From Niveibacterium umoris (lineage in GTDB: Bacteria > Pseudomonadota > Gammaproteobacteria > Burkholderiales > Rhodocyclaceae), in assembly GCF_014197015.1 (NCBI RefSeq), contig NZ_JACIET010000002.1, forward strand, positions 868,001-932,000: a DNA stretch of 64,000 nucleotides, given 5' to 3'. A program made the translations under genes and the position numbers. The notes beneath the pieces are model-generated. The model worked only from the letters and a program-made list of their open reading frames with translations, was not told where the DNA came from and did not search any database. Positions 34,261-47,473 of this stretch are shown here, piece by piece. How positions within the stretch are numbered: position 1 is the stretch's first letter; each line of letters opens with the position of its first letter.

Positions 34261-34767
34261 ATGCGACTGCCAGCCCAAGCCGCCATGCGTGCAATGCGAC
34301 CCGCACTCGACGTACTGCTGTCCCGCGCGCTGATGCTCGGCGGCGTGCTGGTGATTCCGGTGTCGCTGCTGCTGTGCCTGCAATGGCCATTGCGTGACTG
34401 GCTGCACCATTGGTCGCGCGAAGCGAACGATCTCGCGCAGTGGCTGTTCGCGCTGTATGTGGCGATGGCGATCACGGCAGCAACGCGCGCTCGCAGCCAT
34501 CTCGCCTCGCATCTGCTCGCCCACCGCTATCGAAGCCGCACGCGCCACGCGCTGGAACGCGCCGCCGCGGCGCTGGTGCTGCTGCCCTTCTCGCTGTTCC
34601 TGATCTGGGCGGGCGCGCCGGCAGCCTGGCAGTCCGTATTGCAGCGCGAGGGGTTTCCGGACACTTACAACCCGGGGTATTTCATGATCCGGGTTGCCGG
34701 CCTCTTGCTGGCGGTGCTGGTGGCCTTGCAGGCGCTTCTCGATCTGTTGCCGGCGGACGACGCATGA
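34261..34767 (+). CDS. TRAP transporter small permease (DctQ type)
   Basis: 168 residues with four membrane helices and the DctQ-like pattern of a polar loop between helices 2 and 3. It forms the membrane complex with the large subunit that follows. Its stop overlaps the next start as ATGA. No DctP-type binding protein is encoded in the neighbourhood, so the substrate cannot be guessed. Confidence 0.8.
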   Translation: MRLPAQAAMRAMRPALDVLLSRALMLGGVLVIPVSLLLCLQWPLRDWLHHWSREANDLAQWLFALYVAMAITAATRARSHLASHLLAHRYRSRTRHALERAAAALVLLPFSLFLIWAGAPAAWQSVLQREGFPDTYNPGYFMIRVAGLLLAVLVALQALLDLLPADDA

Positions 34768-36260
34768 GCCCGACCACAGGCGTGTGGATGCTGCTCTGTG
34801 TCGCGCTAGGCATCGTGCTCACCGGCCTGCCCGCATGGGTGGTGCTGATCGGCATCGCAGGTGCGTTCGCCGCCGTGGGCAGCGCGCTCGGCGCGATTCC
34901 CGCGACGCTGCTGATGGCCTTGCCGGGCCGCATCGTCGGGCTGCTGGAGCACGATCTGCTGCAGGCGTTGCCCTTGTATGTGCTGCTCGGCGTGCTGCTG
35001 AACCGGTTGCCACTGGCCGACGTGCTCTATCGCGTCGGCGTGGCGTGTCTGGGGCGTCGCGCCGCGGCGCCGCGGATTGCTGGCCTGGGCTTGGGGATGG
35101 TGCTGGCGCCGATGAACGGATCGATCGGCGCCAGCGTGTCGATGCTCCATCGCACCGTGCTGCCGCGTCTTGAGGCGGCAGGCGTGCCGGAGGTGCGCGC
35201 CACCGCGCTGGTCGCCGCCGCCAGCACCCTGGGCATCGTCGTGCCGCCGTCCTTGGTGCTGATCCTGCTCGGCGACGCGATGATGCGCGCCCACACCGAA
35301 GCGGTGAACGCCACTCACGCGGCGGTGCGTATCCTCAACACGCAGGATGTCTTTCGCGCTGCCCTGCCCGCCGCCGGACTGTTCCTGCTGCTGGCGATCG
35401 TCATCGCCGCCTGGCCTGCACGAGGCGAGCCCCGAGTTGCGGTCACGCCAGCGACGACGATGCGCGAACGCGTGGTGGCAGCGCTTGCGTTGCTGCTGAT
35501 CGTTGCGCTGCTGGTAAGCGTCGCCCTGGGCTATCTGTATGCGGTGGAAGGGGCGGCCACTGGTGGCGCCGTGCTGGTGCTGTACGGCGCGCTCAGCGGC
35601 ACGCTGACCCGTATTGTGTTTGCCCAGGTGCTGAGGGAGACGCTAGCGCTCACCGGCGCACTGTTCGCGTTGCTGCTGGCGGCGAACGTCTTCACGCTGG
35701 TGATGCGCATGTACGGCACCGACCGCTGGGTCGCGGCGCTGCTCGGCGACCCAGCGCTTCCGGCGACGACGGTGTTGGCCGCGGTGCTCGGCGTACTGGC
35801 CGTGTCGAGTCTGGTGCTCGATGCTTTCGAGATCCTGTTCGTGATCGTGCCCATCGTCGCGCCACCGCTGCTGATGAAAGTGCCCGACGCGGCCTGGGTG
35901 TCGGTGCTCTTCCTGCTGATCCTGCAAGCGGGCTTTCTGGTACCGCCGCTGGGCTATGCCTTGATGATGCTGCAGACCTTGCGCGGACGCCCGGTGCCGC
36001 AGGCGGCACTGGCGCGCGCGGTGATGCCATGGTTGCTCGCACAGGGGGTGGTATTGGCTGCAGTGTTGGGTTGGCCCGCGCTCACAACCGTGCTGCGGGC
36101 GCCACTCGAGGCCGCGCCGGCCGCGGACATGCAGGATGGTGCCGCGGCGATTCTGCAGCAGACCGCGCCGCAGGCCGACCCCGAGGTGCCGGATATCCCG
36201 CCACCCGACGACAGCCCGCCGATCATCCCGCCACCGGATGGCGCCGGCCCCGCCCGCTGA
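34764..36260 (+). CDS. TRAP transporter large permease (DctM type)
   Basis: 498 residues, about 12 membrane helices, with the family block MVLAPMNGSIGASVSMLHRTVLP and repeated hydrophobic Gly-rich helices. The last 50 residues are an unusual Pro/Asp-rich cytoplasmic tail (DIPPPDDSPPIIPPPDGAG) not normal for DctM. Substrate import would be Na+-driven. It ends two bases before the convergent WYL gene. Confidence 0.88.
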   Translation: MSPTTGVWMLLCVALGIVLTGLPAWVVLIGIAGAFAAVGSALGAIPATLLMALPGRIVGLLEHDLLQALPLYVLLGVLLNRLPLADVLYRVGVACLGRRAAAPRIAGLGLGMVLAPMNGSIGASVSMLHRTVLPRLEAAGVPEVRATALVAAASTLGIVVPPSLVLILLGDAMMRAHTEAVNATHAAVRILNTQDVFRAALPAAGLFLLLAIVIAAWPARGEPRVAVTPATTMRERVVAALALLLIVALLVSVALGYLYAVEGAATGGAVLVLYGALSGTLTRIVFAQVLRETLALTGALFALLLAANVFTLVMRMYGTDRWVAALLGDPALPATTVLAAVLGVLAVSSLVLDAFEILFVIVPIVAPPLLMKVPDAAWVSVLFLLILQAGFLVPPLGYALMMLQTLRGRPVPQAALARAVMPWLLAQGVVLAAVLGWPALTTVLRAPLEAAPAADMQDGAAAILQQTAPQADPEVPDIPPPDDSPPIIPPPDGAGPAR

Positions 36261-36262
36261 GT

Positions 36263-36937
36263 TCAGGCGTGGTAGTGGCGCAGCAAGTCCGCGAGGCGTC
36301 GTCCCTCGACATCGGGGAAGCGATCGCCGGCGGCCTCGGGCGTGAGCATGCGATCGAGGCGGAAGCTCCGGAAATCTCCGCGCAATTCGCACCATGCGCC
36401 GAGCGTCCACACCGCACCCCAGAAGAACAGGCCGAGCGGCCACACGAAGCGGGTGCTGCGGGCGGCCTTTTCGTCGACATAATCGAAGGCGATGCGCAGG
36501 CGCTGATCGACCGCACGGCGCAGCAGATCGATGTGTTGTGCGCCGGGCGTCTCGCCGAAATCCGGCACATGAAGGCCGGTTGTTTCGAGCCGGGCGCGCA
36601 ATGTCGGGCCGACCGCCGCACTGATTTTCTCGAGCGCGCTGGCGGCATGCTGGGCAAGGCCGCTGCCCGCCTTGGCGCCGACCACCTGGGCGCCAAGCGC
36701 CAAGGCAGCCAGTTCGTCGGCGCTGAACATCAGCGGCGGCAGGTCGAAGCCCGGCCGCAGCCGATAACCGACACCGGCTTCGCCTTCGACCGGCACGCCG
36801 GACGCGGACAAATCGGCAATGTCGCGATAGATCGTGCGCTCCGACACTGCGAGCCGGGACGCCAGGTGCGCCGCTGTTGTGAGACGGCGCCCGCGCAGGA
36901 TTTGCGTGATCTGGAACAGGCGGTCGGCACGGCGCAT
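36263..36937 (-). CDS. YafY-type HTH/WYL-domain regulator
   Basis: 224 residues: an N-terminal DeoR-like winged HTH (FQITQILRGRRLTTAAHLA, SERTIYRDIADLSASGVPV) and a WYL-type ligand-binding domain (RIAFDYVDEK, VWTLGAWCELRGDFRSFRLDRM). Such proteins often control an adjacent VOC or glyoxalase gene; two VOC genes lie immediately upstream in the same direction. Confidence 0.88.
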   Translation of the reverse strand: MRRADRLFQITQILRGRRLTTAAHLASRLAVSERTIYRDIADLSASGVPVEGEAGVGYRLRPGFDLPPLMFSADELAALALGAQVVGAKAGSGLAQHAASALEKISAAVGPTLRARLETTGLHVPDFGETPGAQHIDLLRRAVDQRLRIAFDYVDEKAARSTRFVWPLGLFFWGAVWTLGAWCELRGDFRSFRLDRMLTPEAAGDRFPDVEGRRLADLLRHYHA

Positions 36938-36943
36938 CGGCGC

Positions 36944-37333
36944 TCAGCCCATCGGTGTGCAGAGTTCGACCAAGGTCCCTTCCGGTGCGCGCAGGTAGGC
37001 GACGACTTGCCCCCAAGGCTTGGTGCGCGGCGCGGCGAGACTCACCGCGCCGGCATCCAGCGCGCGCTGATACGCGGCCGGCACATCTTCGGTGGTGAAA
37101 CCGATCTCGATGCCGGCCGGCAAGTCGCTTTCGTCGAGCGCACGATAGCCGGCGGGCAGGCTGCCCGCCGCGACATCGTGGCGCGCGAAGGCCAGTGCAG
37201 TGGCGCCGGTCTCCAGCTCGCCGAACTGGGCGTCGTCGGTGACGAATCGGGTTGCGAAACCGAATGCCCGCGCATAAAAGTCCAGCGTCGCCCGGACGTC
37301 TGCGACATAGATGATGGTGTAGCCGAACTTCAT
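36944..37333 (-). CDS. VOC-family (glyoxalase/bleomycin-resistance type) protein
   Basis: 129 residues with the VOC beta-alpha-beta fold: KFGYTIIYVADVRATLDFYA at the start and a C-terminal YLRAPEGTLVELCTPMG, where the Glu is a typical metal ligand. Substrate unknown. It lies six bases from the WYL gene and 19 from a second VOC gene, likely one operon. Confidence 0.85.
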   Translation of the reverse strand: MKFGYTIIYVADVRATLDFYARAFGFATRFVTDDAQFGELETGATALAFARHDVAAGSLPAGYRALDESDLPAGIEIGFTTEDVPAAYQRALDAGAVSLAAPRTKPWGQVVAYLRAPEGTLVELCTPMG

Positions 37334-37352
37334 CGCGGGCTCCTCTCCGTGC

Positions 37353-37739
37353 TCAGGCTTCGTGCAGGCCGACCAGGTTGCCTTCGGTGTCGACGATGTG
37401 GGCGAAGCGCCCCATGCCTTCCGGCAGGGCCACCGGTGGCAGTGCCACTTTACCGCCAGCGGCGACGGCGCGCCCAAGCAGCGTGTCCAGGCCGGCATCG
37501 GCGTTCAGATAGACCTTGCTGCCGGTGAGTGCGGGCGCAACGCCCGGCGCGTGTTGAAGACAGCCGGATACGCCGGTGCCGTCATACGGAAAGACCGCGA
37601 TGGTGACATCCGGGCCCATCGCTTCGCGCTTGAGCGGCTCGCCGAACAGATGCTCGTAGAAGCTGCAGGCGCGATCGAGATCGAGCGCCGGGATTTCGAA
37701 CCAGACGACGCGCTGCGGCTGGCGGAGGGCTTTGTCCAT
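37353..37739 (-). CDS. VOC-family protein
   Basis: 128 residues, VOC fold: VVWFEIPALDLDRACSFYEHLFG and a C-terminal GRFAHIVDTEGNLVGLHEA. Similar to bacterial VOC proteins annotated as hydroxylases or lyase-like; function not assigned. First of a VOC-VOC-WYL run on the minus strand. Confidence 0.85.
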   Translation of the reverse strand: MDKALRQPQRVVWFEIPALDLDRACSFYEHLFGEPLKREAMGPDVTIAVFPYDGTGVSGCLQHAPGVAPALTGSKVYLNADAGLDTLLGRAVAAGGKVALPPVALPEGMGRFAHIVDTEGNLVGLHEA

Positions 37740-37820
37740 GGTGTGGCTCCTGTTGCGTTTGAGGTGCGCACAGGATGCCGGCGGCCTCCTGACAGCGTGG
37801 TGTCAGGAGGCTGGCAAGGG

Positions 37821-38219
37821 TCAGGATCCGAGCAGGGCTTTCACCACGGCAAAACCGGACCACAGCCCGGCGACGCCAAAGGCCGCCATGCCGATCATGA
37901 AGCCGGTGCCCCGCGTGGCCGGGTCGCGCTGGTAGCTGACCGCGTACAGGATGCGGCCCGCGAGTCCGACGAGCCCGGCGATCATCGCGTGACGGTCGCC
38001 GACGAAAGCGGCGAATATCCAGAGCGTGGGCAGGAAAATCAGCGCCCATTCAATGGTGTTGAGCTGGATGCGGTAGGCGCGTTCGAAGTATTCGTTACCG
38101 GTGGTCGCCGGCGCCTTGATCCCGTATTTCTCGCGGGCGCGGCCGACGTTCCAGGCCGTGCCGAACATCAGCAGCACCAACAGCAGGGTGACGCCGGCGG
38201 TGAGGGGGTAGTTGTGCAT
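37821..38219 (-). CDS. MAPEG-family membrane protein
   Basis: 132 residues with four predicted membrane helices. It has the MAPEG pattern with NEYFERAYRIQLNTIEWALIF, where the E-R-x-x-R-x-x-x-N-x-x-E array is the conserved glutathione or eicosanoid-type motif. Bacterial members may be glutathione-dependent or structural; no specific role can be assigned. Confidence 0.8.
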   Translation of the reverse strand: MHNYPLTAGVTLLLVLLMFGTAWNVGRAREKYGIKAPATTGNEYFERAYRIQLNTIEWALIFLPTLWIFAAFVGDRHAMIAGLVGLAGRILYAVSYQRDPATRGTGFMIGMAAFGVAGLWSGFAVVKALLGS

Positions 38220-38252
38220 GGGCGACGCTCCGGGGCAATGTGAGGGGTGGGG

Positions 38253-40133
38253 TCAGGGGCGGCTGCGCAGTGCGGCAACACGCTGCTGCAGCGCTTCCGG
38301 CGTTGCGTCGCCGGGGGCAAGGGCTTCGCCGATGTGCAGTTCGATCTTGCTGAAAAGGCCGCGCCGGAAAGGCTTGCTCATGGCGGGGCCATCCTTGCGC
38401 GAAAAGAAGCTGCCCCAAAGCCCGGAGAGCGCCATCGGCACGATCGGGACGGGAGTCCGTTCGACGATGCGGCTGATGCCGCCCTTGAAGGGGTTCAGTT
38501 CCCCGGTGTCGGTGATGCGGCCTTCCGGAAAGATGCCGACCAGATCGCCGGCTTCCAGCGTCTTGGCGACTTCTTCATAGGCCGCCTCGAGCATGGCCGG
38601 ATCTTCCTTGGCCGGTGCGATCGGGATGGCGCGGCCCTGCCGGAAGACGAAGTTGATGATCGGCATGCGGAAGATCCGGTGATCCATGACGAAGCGGATC
38701 GGGCGCCGGCTCTCGGCCATCAGGATCAGCGGGTCGACAAAGCTGACGTGGTTGCAGACCACCACCGCCGGCCCTTCGGCCGGGATGTTCTGATAGCCGC
38801 GCGCCTTCACCCTGTAGAACGAGTGCACCAGCAGCCAGACGATCAGGCGCTGCAGGAACTCCGGTACCAGGCTGTAGATGAAGACGGCCACCGCGACGTT
38901 CATCAGCGCGGCGTACAGGAACATCTCCGGAATCGTCGCACCCTGATGGAGCGCGAAGAAGGCATATCCCGCCGAGGCCACCATGAAACCCGCGTTCAGG
39001 ATGTTGTTGGCCGCCACGATGCGAGAGCGATAGGCGGGCTCGCAGCGCGTCTGGATCAAGGCATACAGCGGAATCGTGTAGAGGCCGCCGAAGACACCGA
39101 TCAGCACCAGATCGGCCATCAGCCGCCACGCGCCGGGAAGGGCGAGGAAGCCTGCGACCTCGATGCCCGCATGCGGGGTGGCCGGACTCGCGAAGTACAG
39201 ATCGACACCGAAGACGGTCATGCCGATCGAGGCAAGCGGCACCAGCCCCAGTTCCACCTTGCCGCCCGAGGCGCGCTCCGCCAGCAGCGAGCCGAGTGCG
39301 ATGCCGATGATGAAGGTCGAGAGCAGGAAGGTCGACAGGTGCTCGCTGCCGCCGATCACGTCTTTCACGAAGGGGCCGAACTGCGACAGCATCATCGCGC
39401 CGTAGAACCAGAACCACGAGATGCCCATCATGCCCATGAACACCGTGCGATTGCCGCGCGCGATGCGCATGTTCTGCGCGATCTCTGTAAACGGGTTCCA
39501 GTTCAGCTTCACCGTGCCCAGCGGCGGGGCCGACGGGATGGCCTGACAGGCGAAGAAGCCGCAGATCGCCAGCACGACGCAGGCGCCGCCGGCCCACGCG
39601 GGCCCGGTGCCCGGCACCGCGATCAACAGACCCCCAAGGATGGAGCCCAGTAGGATCGCGACGAAGGTGCCGCTCTCGACCCAGGCATTGCCGCCCACCA
39701 CTTCGTCCGGATGCAGGTGCTGCGGGAGGATGGCGTACTTGAGCGGGCCGAAAACGGTCGAGTGCAGTCCCATCAGGAACAATGCCGTCAGGAGCAAGGG
39801 CACCTGCTTGAAGAAGAAGCCCGCCGCGGCGATCAGCGCAATGCCGACTTCCGCGAGTTTCACCCAGCGGATCAGCCGCGCCTTGTCGAAAGCGTCGGCG
39901 ATCTGGCCCGCGGAAGCCGAGAACAGGAACATCGGCAGCACAAACAGCCCGGATGCCACCTGCACCATCAGCGCTGGCGACAGTCCCATGACCTCGCCGC
40001 CCTGGAAGGTGATCAGCAACAAGAGCGCCTGTTTGAGCACGTTGTCGTTGAAGGCGCCGAGAAACTGCGTGGTGAAGAGGGGCAGGAAGCGCCGCGTCTT
40101 CAGGAGGGAAAACGGGTTGTGCTCAATGGTCAT
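38253..40133 (-). CDS. MFS lysophospholipid transporter fused to a PlsC acyltransferase
   Basis: 626 residues: an N-terminal MFS half of LplT type (about 1-400, FTTQFLGAFNDNVLKQ) and a C-terminal 1-acyl-glycerol-3-phosphate acyltransferase domain with NHVSFVD (NHxxxxD) and FPEGRIT. LplT-Aas proteins flip and reacylate lysophospholipids. In E. coli LplT and Aas are separate, and Aas adds an AMP-binding acyl-activating domain that is missing here, so the acyl donor is probably acyl-ACP or acyl-CoA. It lies 190 bases from the atp operon in the opposite direction. Confidence 0.9.
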   Translation of the reverse strand: MTIEHNPFSLLKTRRFLPLFTTQFLGAFNDNVLKQALLLLITFQGGEVMGLSPALMVQVASGLFVLPMFLFSASAGQIADAFDKARLIRWVKLAEVGIALIAAAGFFFKQVPLLLTALFLMGLHSTVFGPLKYAILPQHLHPDEVVGGNAWVESGTFVAILLGSILGGLLIAVPGTGPAWAGGACVVLAICGFFACQAIPSAPPLGTVKLNWNPFTEIAQNMRIARGNRTVFMGMMGISWFWFYGAMMLSQFGPFVKDVIGGSEHLSTFLLSTFIIGIALGSLLAERASGGKVELGLVPLASIGMTVFGVDLYFASPATPHAGIEVAGFLALPGAWRLMADLVLIGVFGGLYTIPLYALIQTRCEPAYRSRIVAANNILNAGFMVASAGYAFFALHQGATIPEMFLYAALMNVAVAVFIYSLVPEFLQRLIVWLLVHSFYRVKARGYQNIPAEGPAVVVCNHVSFVDPLILMAESRRPIRFVMDHRIFRMPIINFVFRQGRAIPIAPAKEDPAMLEAAYEEVAKTLEAGDLVGIFPEGRITDTGELNPFKGGISRIVERTPVPIVPMALSGLWGSFFSRKDGPAMSKPFRRGLFSKIELHIGEALAPGDATPEALQQRVAALRSRP

Positions 40134-40292
40134 GGCATCTGGGGGCAGGCGTCGGGGAACTTCCCGGCGCAGCGATTATGCCGGCGACGCCGCGTGGTCG
40201 CCATGCTCGAATCGGTGTGCAGGGCCTCGGCACCACTTGCGCCGGCGCGTGTTGCGCCGCAAAAGATCCGCCACCTAGGGGAAGCTCTAGGT

Positions 40293-40321
40293 TTGACTTC
40301 GATCAGCTAAATACCTAAGAT
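40293..40321 (+). promoter_or_regulatory. atp operon promoter
   Basis: TTGACT (40293-40298) and TAAGAT (40316-40321) are 17 bases apart, a strong sigma-70 match. Transcription should begin near 40328, which places the first in-frame ATG (40325) at or upstream of the transcript start and argues for the internal AtpI start. Confidence 0.75.
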
Positions 40322-40366
40322 TGCATGGTTTTTCGAGGCGCAAGAACACACGCGGCGGTGCAGGGA

Positions 40367-41570
<1,204 letters not shown>

Positions 41571-41622
41571 CCTTAGAGTTGCTGCTTCAGTACCGTTTTT
41601 GATTCAACCCCACTTTTTGTGA

Positions 41623-41883
<261 letters not shown>

Positions 41884-41920
41884 TCCGGTCCATTCCTTCC
41901 ACTGATTCGGGAGTAATGCC

Positions 41921-42391
41921 GTGAATCTGAACGCAACGCTGTTTGCCCAGCTTGTTGTGTTCTTCGTCCTCGCGCTGGTCACGATGAAGTTCGTGTGGCC
42001 GCCGATTGCGAAGGCACTGGACGAGCGTGCGAAGAAAATCGCCGACGGGCTGGCGGCTGCGGACAAGGCCAAGACAGATCTCGTTCTGGCCGAGAAGAAG
42101 GTTGTCGACGAGCTGCGCAAAGCGCGCGAATCCGCGACCGATGTCCGTGCCGGGGCTGAGAAGCAGGCCGCTGCCCTGATCGATGAAGCACGTGGAGAAG
42201 CAGCGCGTATCGTCGCTGCCGCCCGCGAGGCTGCCGAGAAGGAAGCGGGTGCCGCAATGCAGAAGGCCAAGGAAGGTCTGCGCGAACAAGTCGCGCTGCT
42301 CGCCGTGGCAGGTGCCGAGCGGATCCTGCGCAAGGAAATCAACGCCCAAGTCCACGCCGACCTGTTGGCCAACCTGAAACAGGAACTGTAA
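41921..42391 (+). CDS. atpF: F0F1 ATP synthase subunit b
   Basis: 156 residues: a single N-terminal membrane helix ([19 protein letters not shown]), then a long charged coiled coil forming the peripheral stalk. The start is GTG at 41921 with GGGAG upstream. Confidence 0.95.
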   Translation: MNLNATLFAQLVVFFVLALVTMKFVWPPIAKALDERAKKIADGLAAADKAKTDLVLAEKKVVDELRKARESATDVRAGAEKQAAALIDEARGEAARIVAAAREAAEKEAGAAMQKAKEGLREQVALLAVAGAERILRKEINAQVHADLLANLKQEL

Positions 42392-42397
42392 GACGCC

Positions 42398-42931
42398 ATG
42401 GCCGAAAACGTCACCGTCGCGCGCCCTTACGCCGAAGCGGCGTTCAAGCTGGCGCGTGAAGCCAATGCACTCGATGCTTGGGTTCAGGCGCTGTCGCGCT
42501 TGGCGGCGGTCGCCAGCGAGCCGCGTATCCAGGACAGCATCGGCGACCCCCGCGTCACCGCCTCGCAGGCGGCGCGCATGTTTGTCGAAGTTGCCGGCGA
42601 TCTGACCGCAGACCAGAAGAACTTCGTCTCTGTGCTCGCTGAAAACGAGCGCCTGGGTGTTCTTCCGGAAATCCATGATCTCTTCGCAGCGCAGAAAGAT
42701 GCGCACGAGGGTGTCAAGGATGCGCTGGTGAGTTCCGCTTTCCCGATTGATGACGCAACGCTGGCACGCCTGATTGCCGACCTTGAGGTTCGCTTCAAGG
42801 CCAAGGTCAAGGCGACCGTGAAGATCGACCCCGAGCTGATTGGCGGGGTGAAGATCGCCGTCGGCGACGAAGTGATCGATGCCTCGGTCCGCGGCAAGCT
42901 CGCCGCCATGGCCGCCGCGCTACAGAATTAG
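42398..42931 (+). CDS. atpH: F0F1 ATP synthase subunit delta
   Basis: 177 residues, all-helical N-terminal domain ([12 protein letters not shown]) and C-terminal beta-type domain ([21 protein letters not shown]). It joins the peripheral stalk to the F1 head. Six bases after atpF. Confidence 0.95.
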   Translation: MAENVTVARPYAEAAFKLAREANALDAWVQALSRLAAVASEPRIQDSIGDPRVTASQAARMFVEVAGDLTADQKNFVSVLAENERLGVLPEIHDLFAAQKDAHEGVKDALVSSAFPIDDATLARLIADLEVRFKAKVKATVKIDPELIGGVKIAVGDEVIDASVRGKLAAMAAALQN

Positions 42932-42942
42932 GAGCACTAGGT

Positions 42943-44481
42943 ATGAACCTCAACCCGTCTGAAATCAGCGATCTCATCAAGAGTCGCATTCAGAACCTGC
43001 AACTGGGGGCGACGGCGCGCAACGAAGGCACCGTCGTTTCCGTGACCGACGGCATCTGCCGGGTGCACGGCCTGACGGACGTCATGCAGGGTGAAATGCT
43101 CGAATTCCCGGGCAACACCTTCGGCCTCGCGATGAACCTCGAGCGCGACTCGGTCGGCACCGTGGTGCTGGGCGAGTACGAGCACATTTCCGAAGGTGAC
43201 ACCGTCAAGTGTACCGGCCGCATTCTGGAAGTGCCGGTCGGTCCGGAACTGATCGGTCGCGTCGTGAATTCGCTGGGTCAGCCGATCGACGGCAAGGGTC
43301 CGATCAACGCCAAGCAGACCGACAAGATCGAGAAGGTCGCGCCGGGCGTGATCTCGCGTCGTTCGGTGTCGCAGCCGGTGCAAACCGGTCTGAAGTCGGT
43401 TGACTCGATGGTGCCGATCGGCCGTGGCCAGCGTGAGCTGATCATCGGCGACCGTCAGACGGGCAAGACTGCCGTCGCGGTTGACGCGATCATCAACCAG
43501 AAGGGTCAGAACATGATCTGCATCTACGTGGCGGTGGGCCAGAAGGCCTCGACCATCGCCAACGTGGTGCGCAAGCTGACCGAGCACGGCGCGATGGAAT
43601 ACACCGTCGTGGTCGCAGCTTCGGCTTCGGAGTCGGCGGCGATGCAGTTCATCGCCCCCTACGCGGGCTGCACGATGGGCGAGTACTTCCGCGATCGTGG
43701 CCAGGACGCGCTGATCATTTACGACGACCTGACCAAGCAGGCTTGGGCTTACCGTCAGATCTCGCTGCTGCTGCGTCGTCCGCCGGGCCGCGAAGCCTAT
43801 CCGGGTGACGTGTTCTACCTGCACTCGCGTCTGCTCGAGCGTGCCGCTCGCGTGAACGAAGAGTACGTCGAGAAGTTCACCAACGGCGAAGTCAAGGGGA
43901 AGACCGGCTCGCTGACCGCACTGCCGGTTATCGAAACTCAGGCGGGTGACGTGTCGGCGTTCGTTCCGACGAACGTGATCTCGATTACCGACGGCCAGAT
44001 CTTCCTTGAAACCGACTTGTTCAACGCCGGTATCCGTCCCGCGATCAACGCTGGCATCTCGGTGTCTCGCGTCGGTGGCGCTGCACAGACCAAGGTCATC
44101 AAGAAGCTCGGCGGCGGTGTGCGTCTCGCACTCGCGCAGTACCGCGAACTTGCGGCCTTCGCACAGTTCGCTTCTGACCTTGATGAAGCCACCCGCAAGC
44201 AGCTCGAGCGCGGCCGTCTCGTCACCGAGCTGATGAAGCAGGCGCAGTACGCGCCGCTGTCGGTGGCCGACATGGCTGTCACGCTGATCGCTGTCAACAA
44301 GGGCTACTTTGACGACGTTCCGGTCGTGCGCGCACTGGCTTGCGAAGCCGCAATGCAGCAATACGTGCGTAGTCAGGCTTCGGATCTGCACGCCAAGATC
44401 GAAAGCACCAAGGACCTCGACGCCGAAGGCGAAAAGGCTCTGTGCGCCGCGATCGAAGCGTTCAAGAAGACCTGGCAATAA
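42943..44481 (+). CDS. atpA: F0F1 ATP synthase subunit alpha
   Basis: 512 residues with the nucleotide-binding loop GDRQTGKTA, the arginine-finger region ([15 protein letters not shown]) and the usual crown domain at the N-terminus. Non-catalytic nucleotide sites. Start ATG is preceded by TTAGGAGCACT. Confidence 0.98.
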   Translation: MNLNPSEISDLIKSRIQNLQLGATARNEGTVVSVTDGICRVHGLTDVMQGEMLEFPGNTFGLAMNLERDSVGTVVLGEYEHISEGDTVKCTGRILEVPVGPELIGRVVNSLGQPIDGKGPINAKQTDKIEKVAPGVISRRSVSQPVQTGLKSVDSMVPIGRGQRELIIGDRQTGKTAVAVDAIINQKGQNMICIYVAVGQKASTIANVVRKLTEHGAMEYTVVVAASASESAAMQFIAPYAGCTMGEYFRDRGQDALIIYDDLTKQAWAYRQISLLLRRPPGREAYPGDVFYLHSRLLERAARVNEEYVEKFTNGEVKGKTGSLTALPVIETQAGDVSAFVPTNVISITDGQIFLETDLFNAGIRPAINAGISVSRVGGAAQTKVIKKLGGGVRLALAQYRELAAFAQFASDLDEATRKQLERGRLVTELMKQAQYAPLSVADMAVTLIAVNKGYFDDVPVVRALACEAAMQQYVRSQASDLHAKIESTKDLDAEGEKALCAAIEAFKKTWQ

Positions 44482-44496
44482 GGCGCGGAGAGCGAC

Positions 44497-46795
<2,299 letters not shown>

Positions 46796-46853
46796 TCCAT
46801 GGGCGCCGCACGGTGCGTGAGCGGCGTGCGGCCCTTGGAGCGGAGAAACGCAA

Positions 46854-47279
46854 ATGGCAATGACAGTTCATGTCGACGTAGTCAGCACCGAAGAGCAGAT
46901 CTTTTCGGGTCTGGCGGAAGCGGTCTCGCTGCCGGGTGAAGCGGGCGAACTGGGCATCCTGCCCGGTCACACGCCTTTGCTGACCCGGATCCGTCCGGGC
47001 GCGGTGCGTCTCAAGCTGCCGGATCAGGCTCACGACGAGTTGATCTTCGTCGCGGGCGGCGTCCTGGAAGTGCAACCGGGTCTGGTGACCGTTCTGGCCG
47101 ATACCGCGATTCGCGGTCGCGATCTGGACGAAGCCAAGGCCATGGATGCCAAGCGCCAGGCAGAGGAAGCCCTTTCCAATCGCGAATCCAAGCTGGACTA
47201 CGCGCGCGCTCAGGCCGAACTGGCCGAGGCCGCCGCGCAGTTGGCGATGATCGAGCGGATGAAGAAGCGCGGGCACTGA
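46854..47279 (+). CDS. atpC: F0F1 ATP synthase subunit epsilon
   Basis: 141 residues: an N-terminal beta sandwich ([16 protein letters not shown]) and a C-terminal two-helix regulatory tail. Last gene of the operon, 58 bases after atpD and followed by the terminator. Confidence 0.97.
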   Translation: MAMTVHVDVVSTEEQIFSGLAEAVSLPGEAGELGILPGHTPLLTRIRPGAVRLKLPDQAHDELIFVAGGVLEVQPGLVTVLADTAIRGRDLDEAKAMDAKRQAEEALSNRESKLDYARAQAELAEAAAQLAMIERMKKRGH

Positions 47280-47306
47280 GCCGAGCGGTCTTGCAGCAGT
47301 ACCCCG

Positions 47307-47332
47307 ACAAGGGCAGCGAAAGCTGCCCTTGT
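47307..47332 (+). terminator. terminator of the atp operon
   Basis: ACAAGGGCAGC, a GAAA loop, then GCTGCCCTTGT is a perfect 11-bp stem 27 bases after the atpC stop. The T-run after it is weak (TCGTTTCTG). Confidence 0.8.
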
Positions 47333-47473
47333 TCGTTTCTGCTAACACTTTTGGGGGCTCAACCCTACAAAATCCACCGGGGAGGCGATTAGTGCGTCGG
47401 GCATACTTTTGCCCGTTGCCGCGTCACATCGCCTTGCGAACGCGGCGCACCCACATCACCTCGAGTGCCCCGC

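Noticed and set aside
47333-47473. Possible riboswitch upstream of the MATE gene
   Set aside because: MATE genes can follow guanidine riboswitches, but I see no paired ACGR loops or other conserved core.
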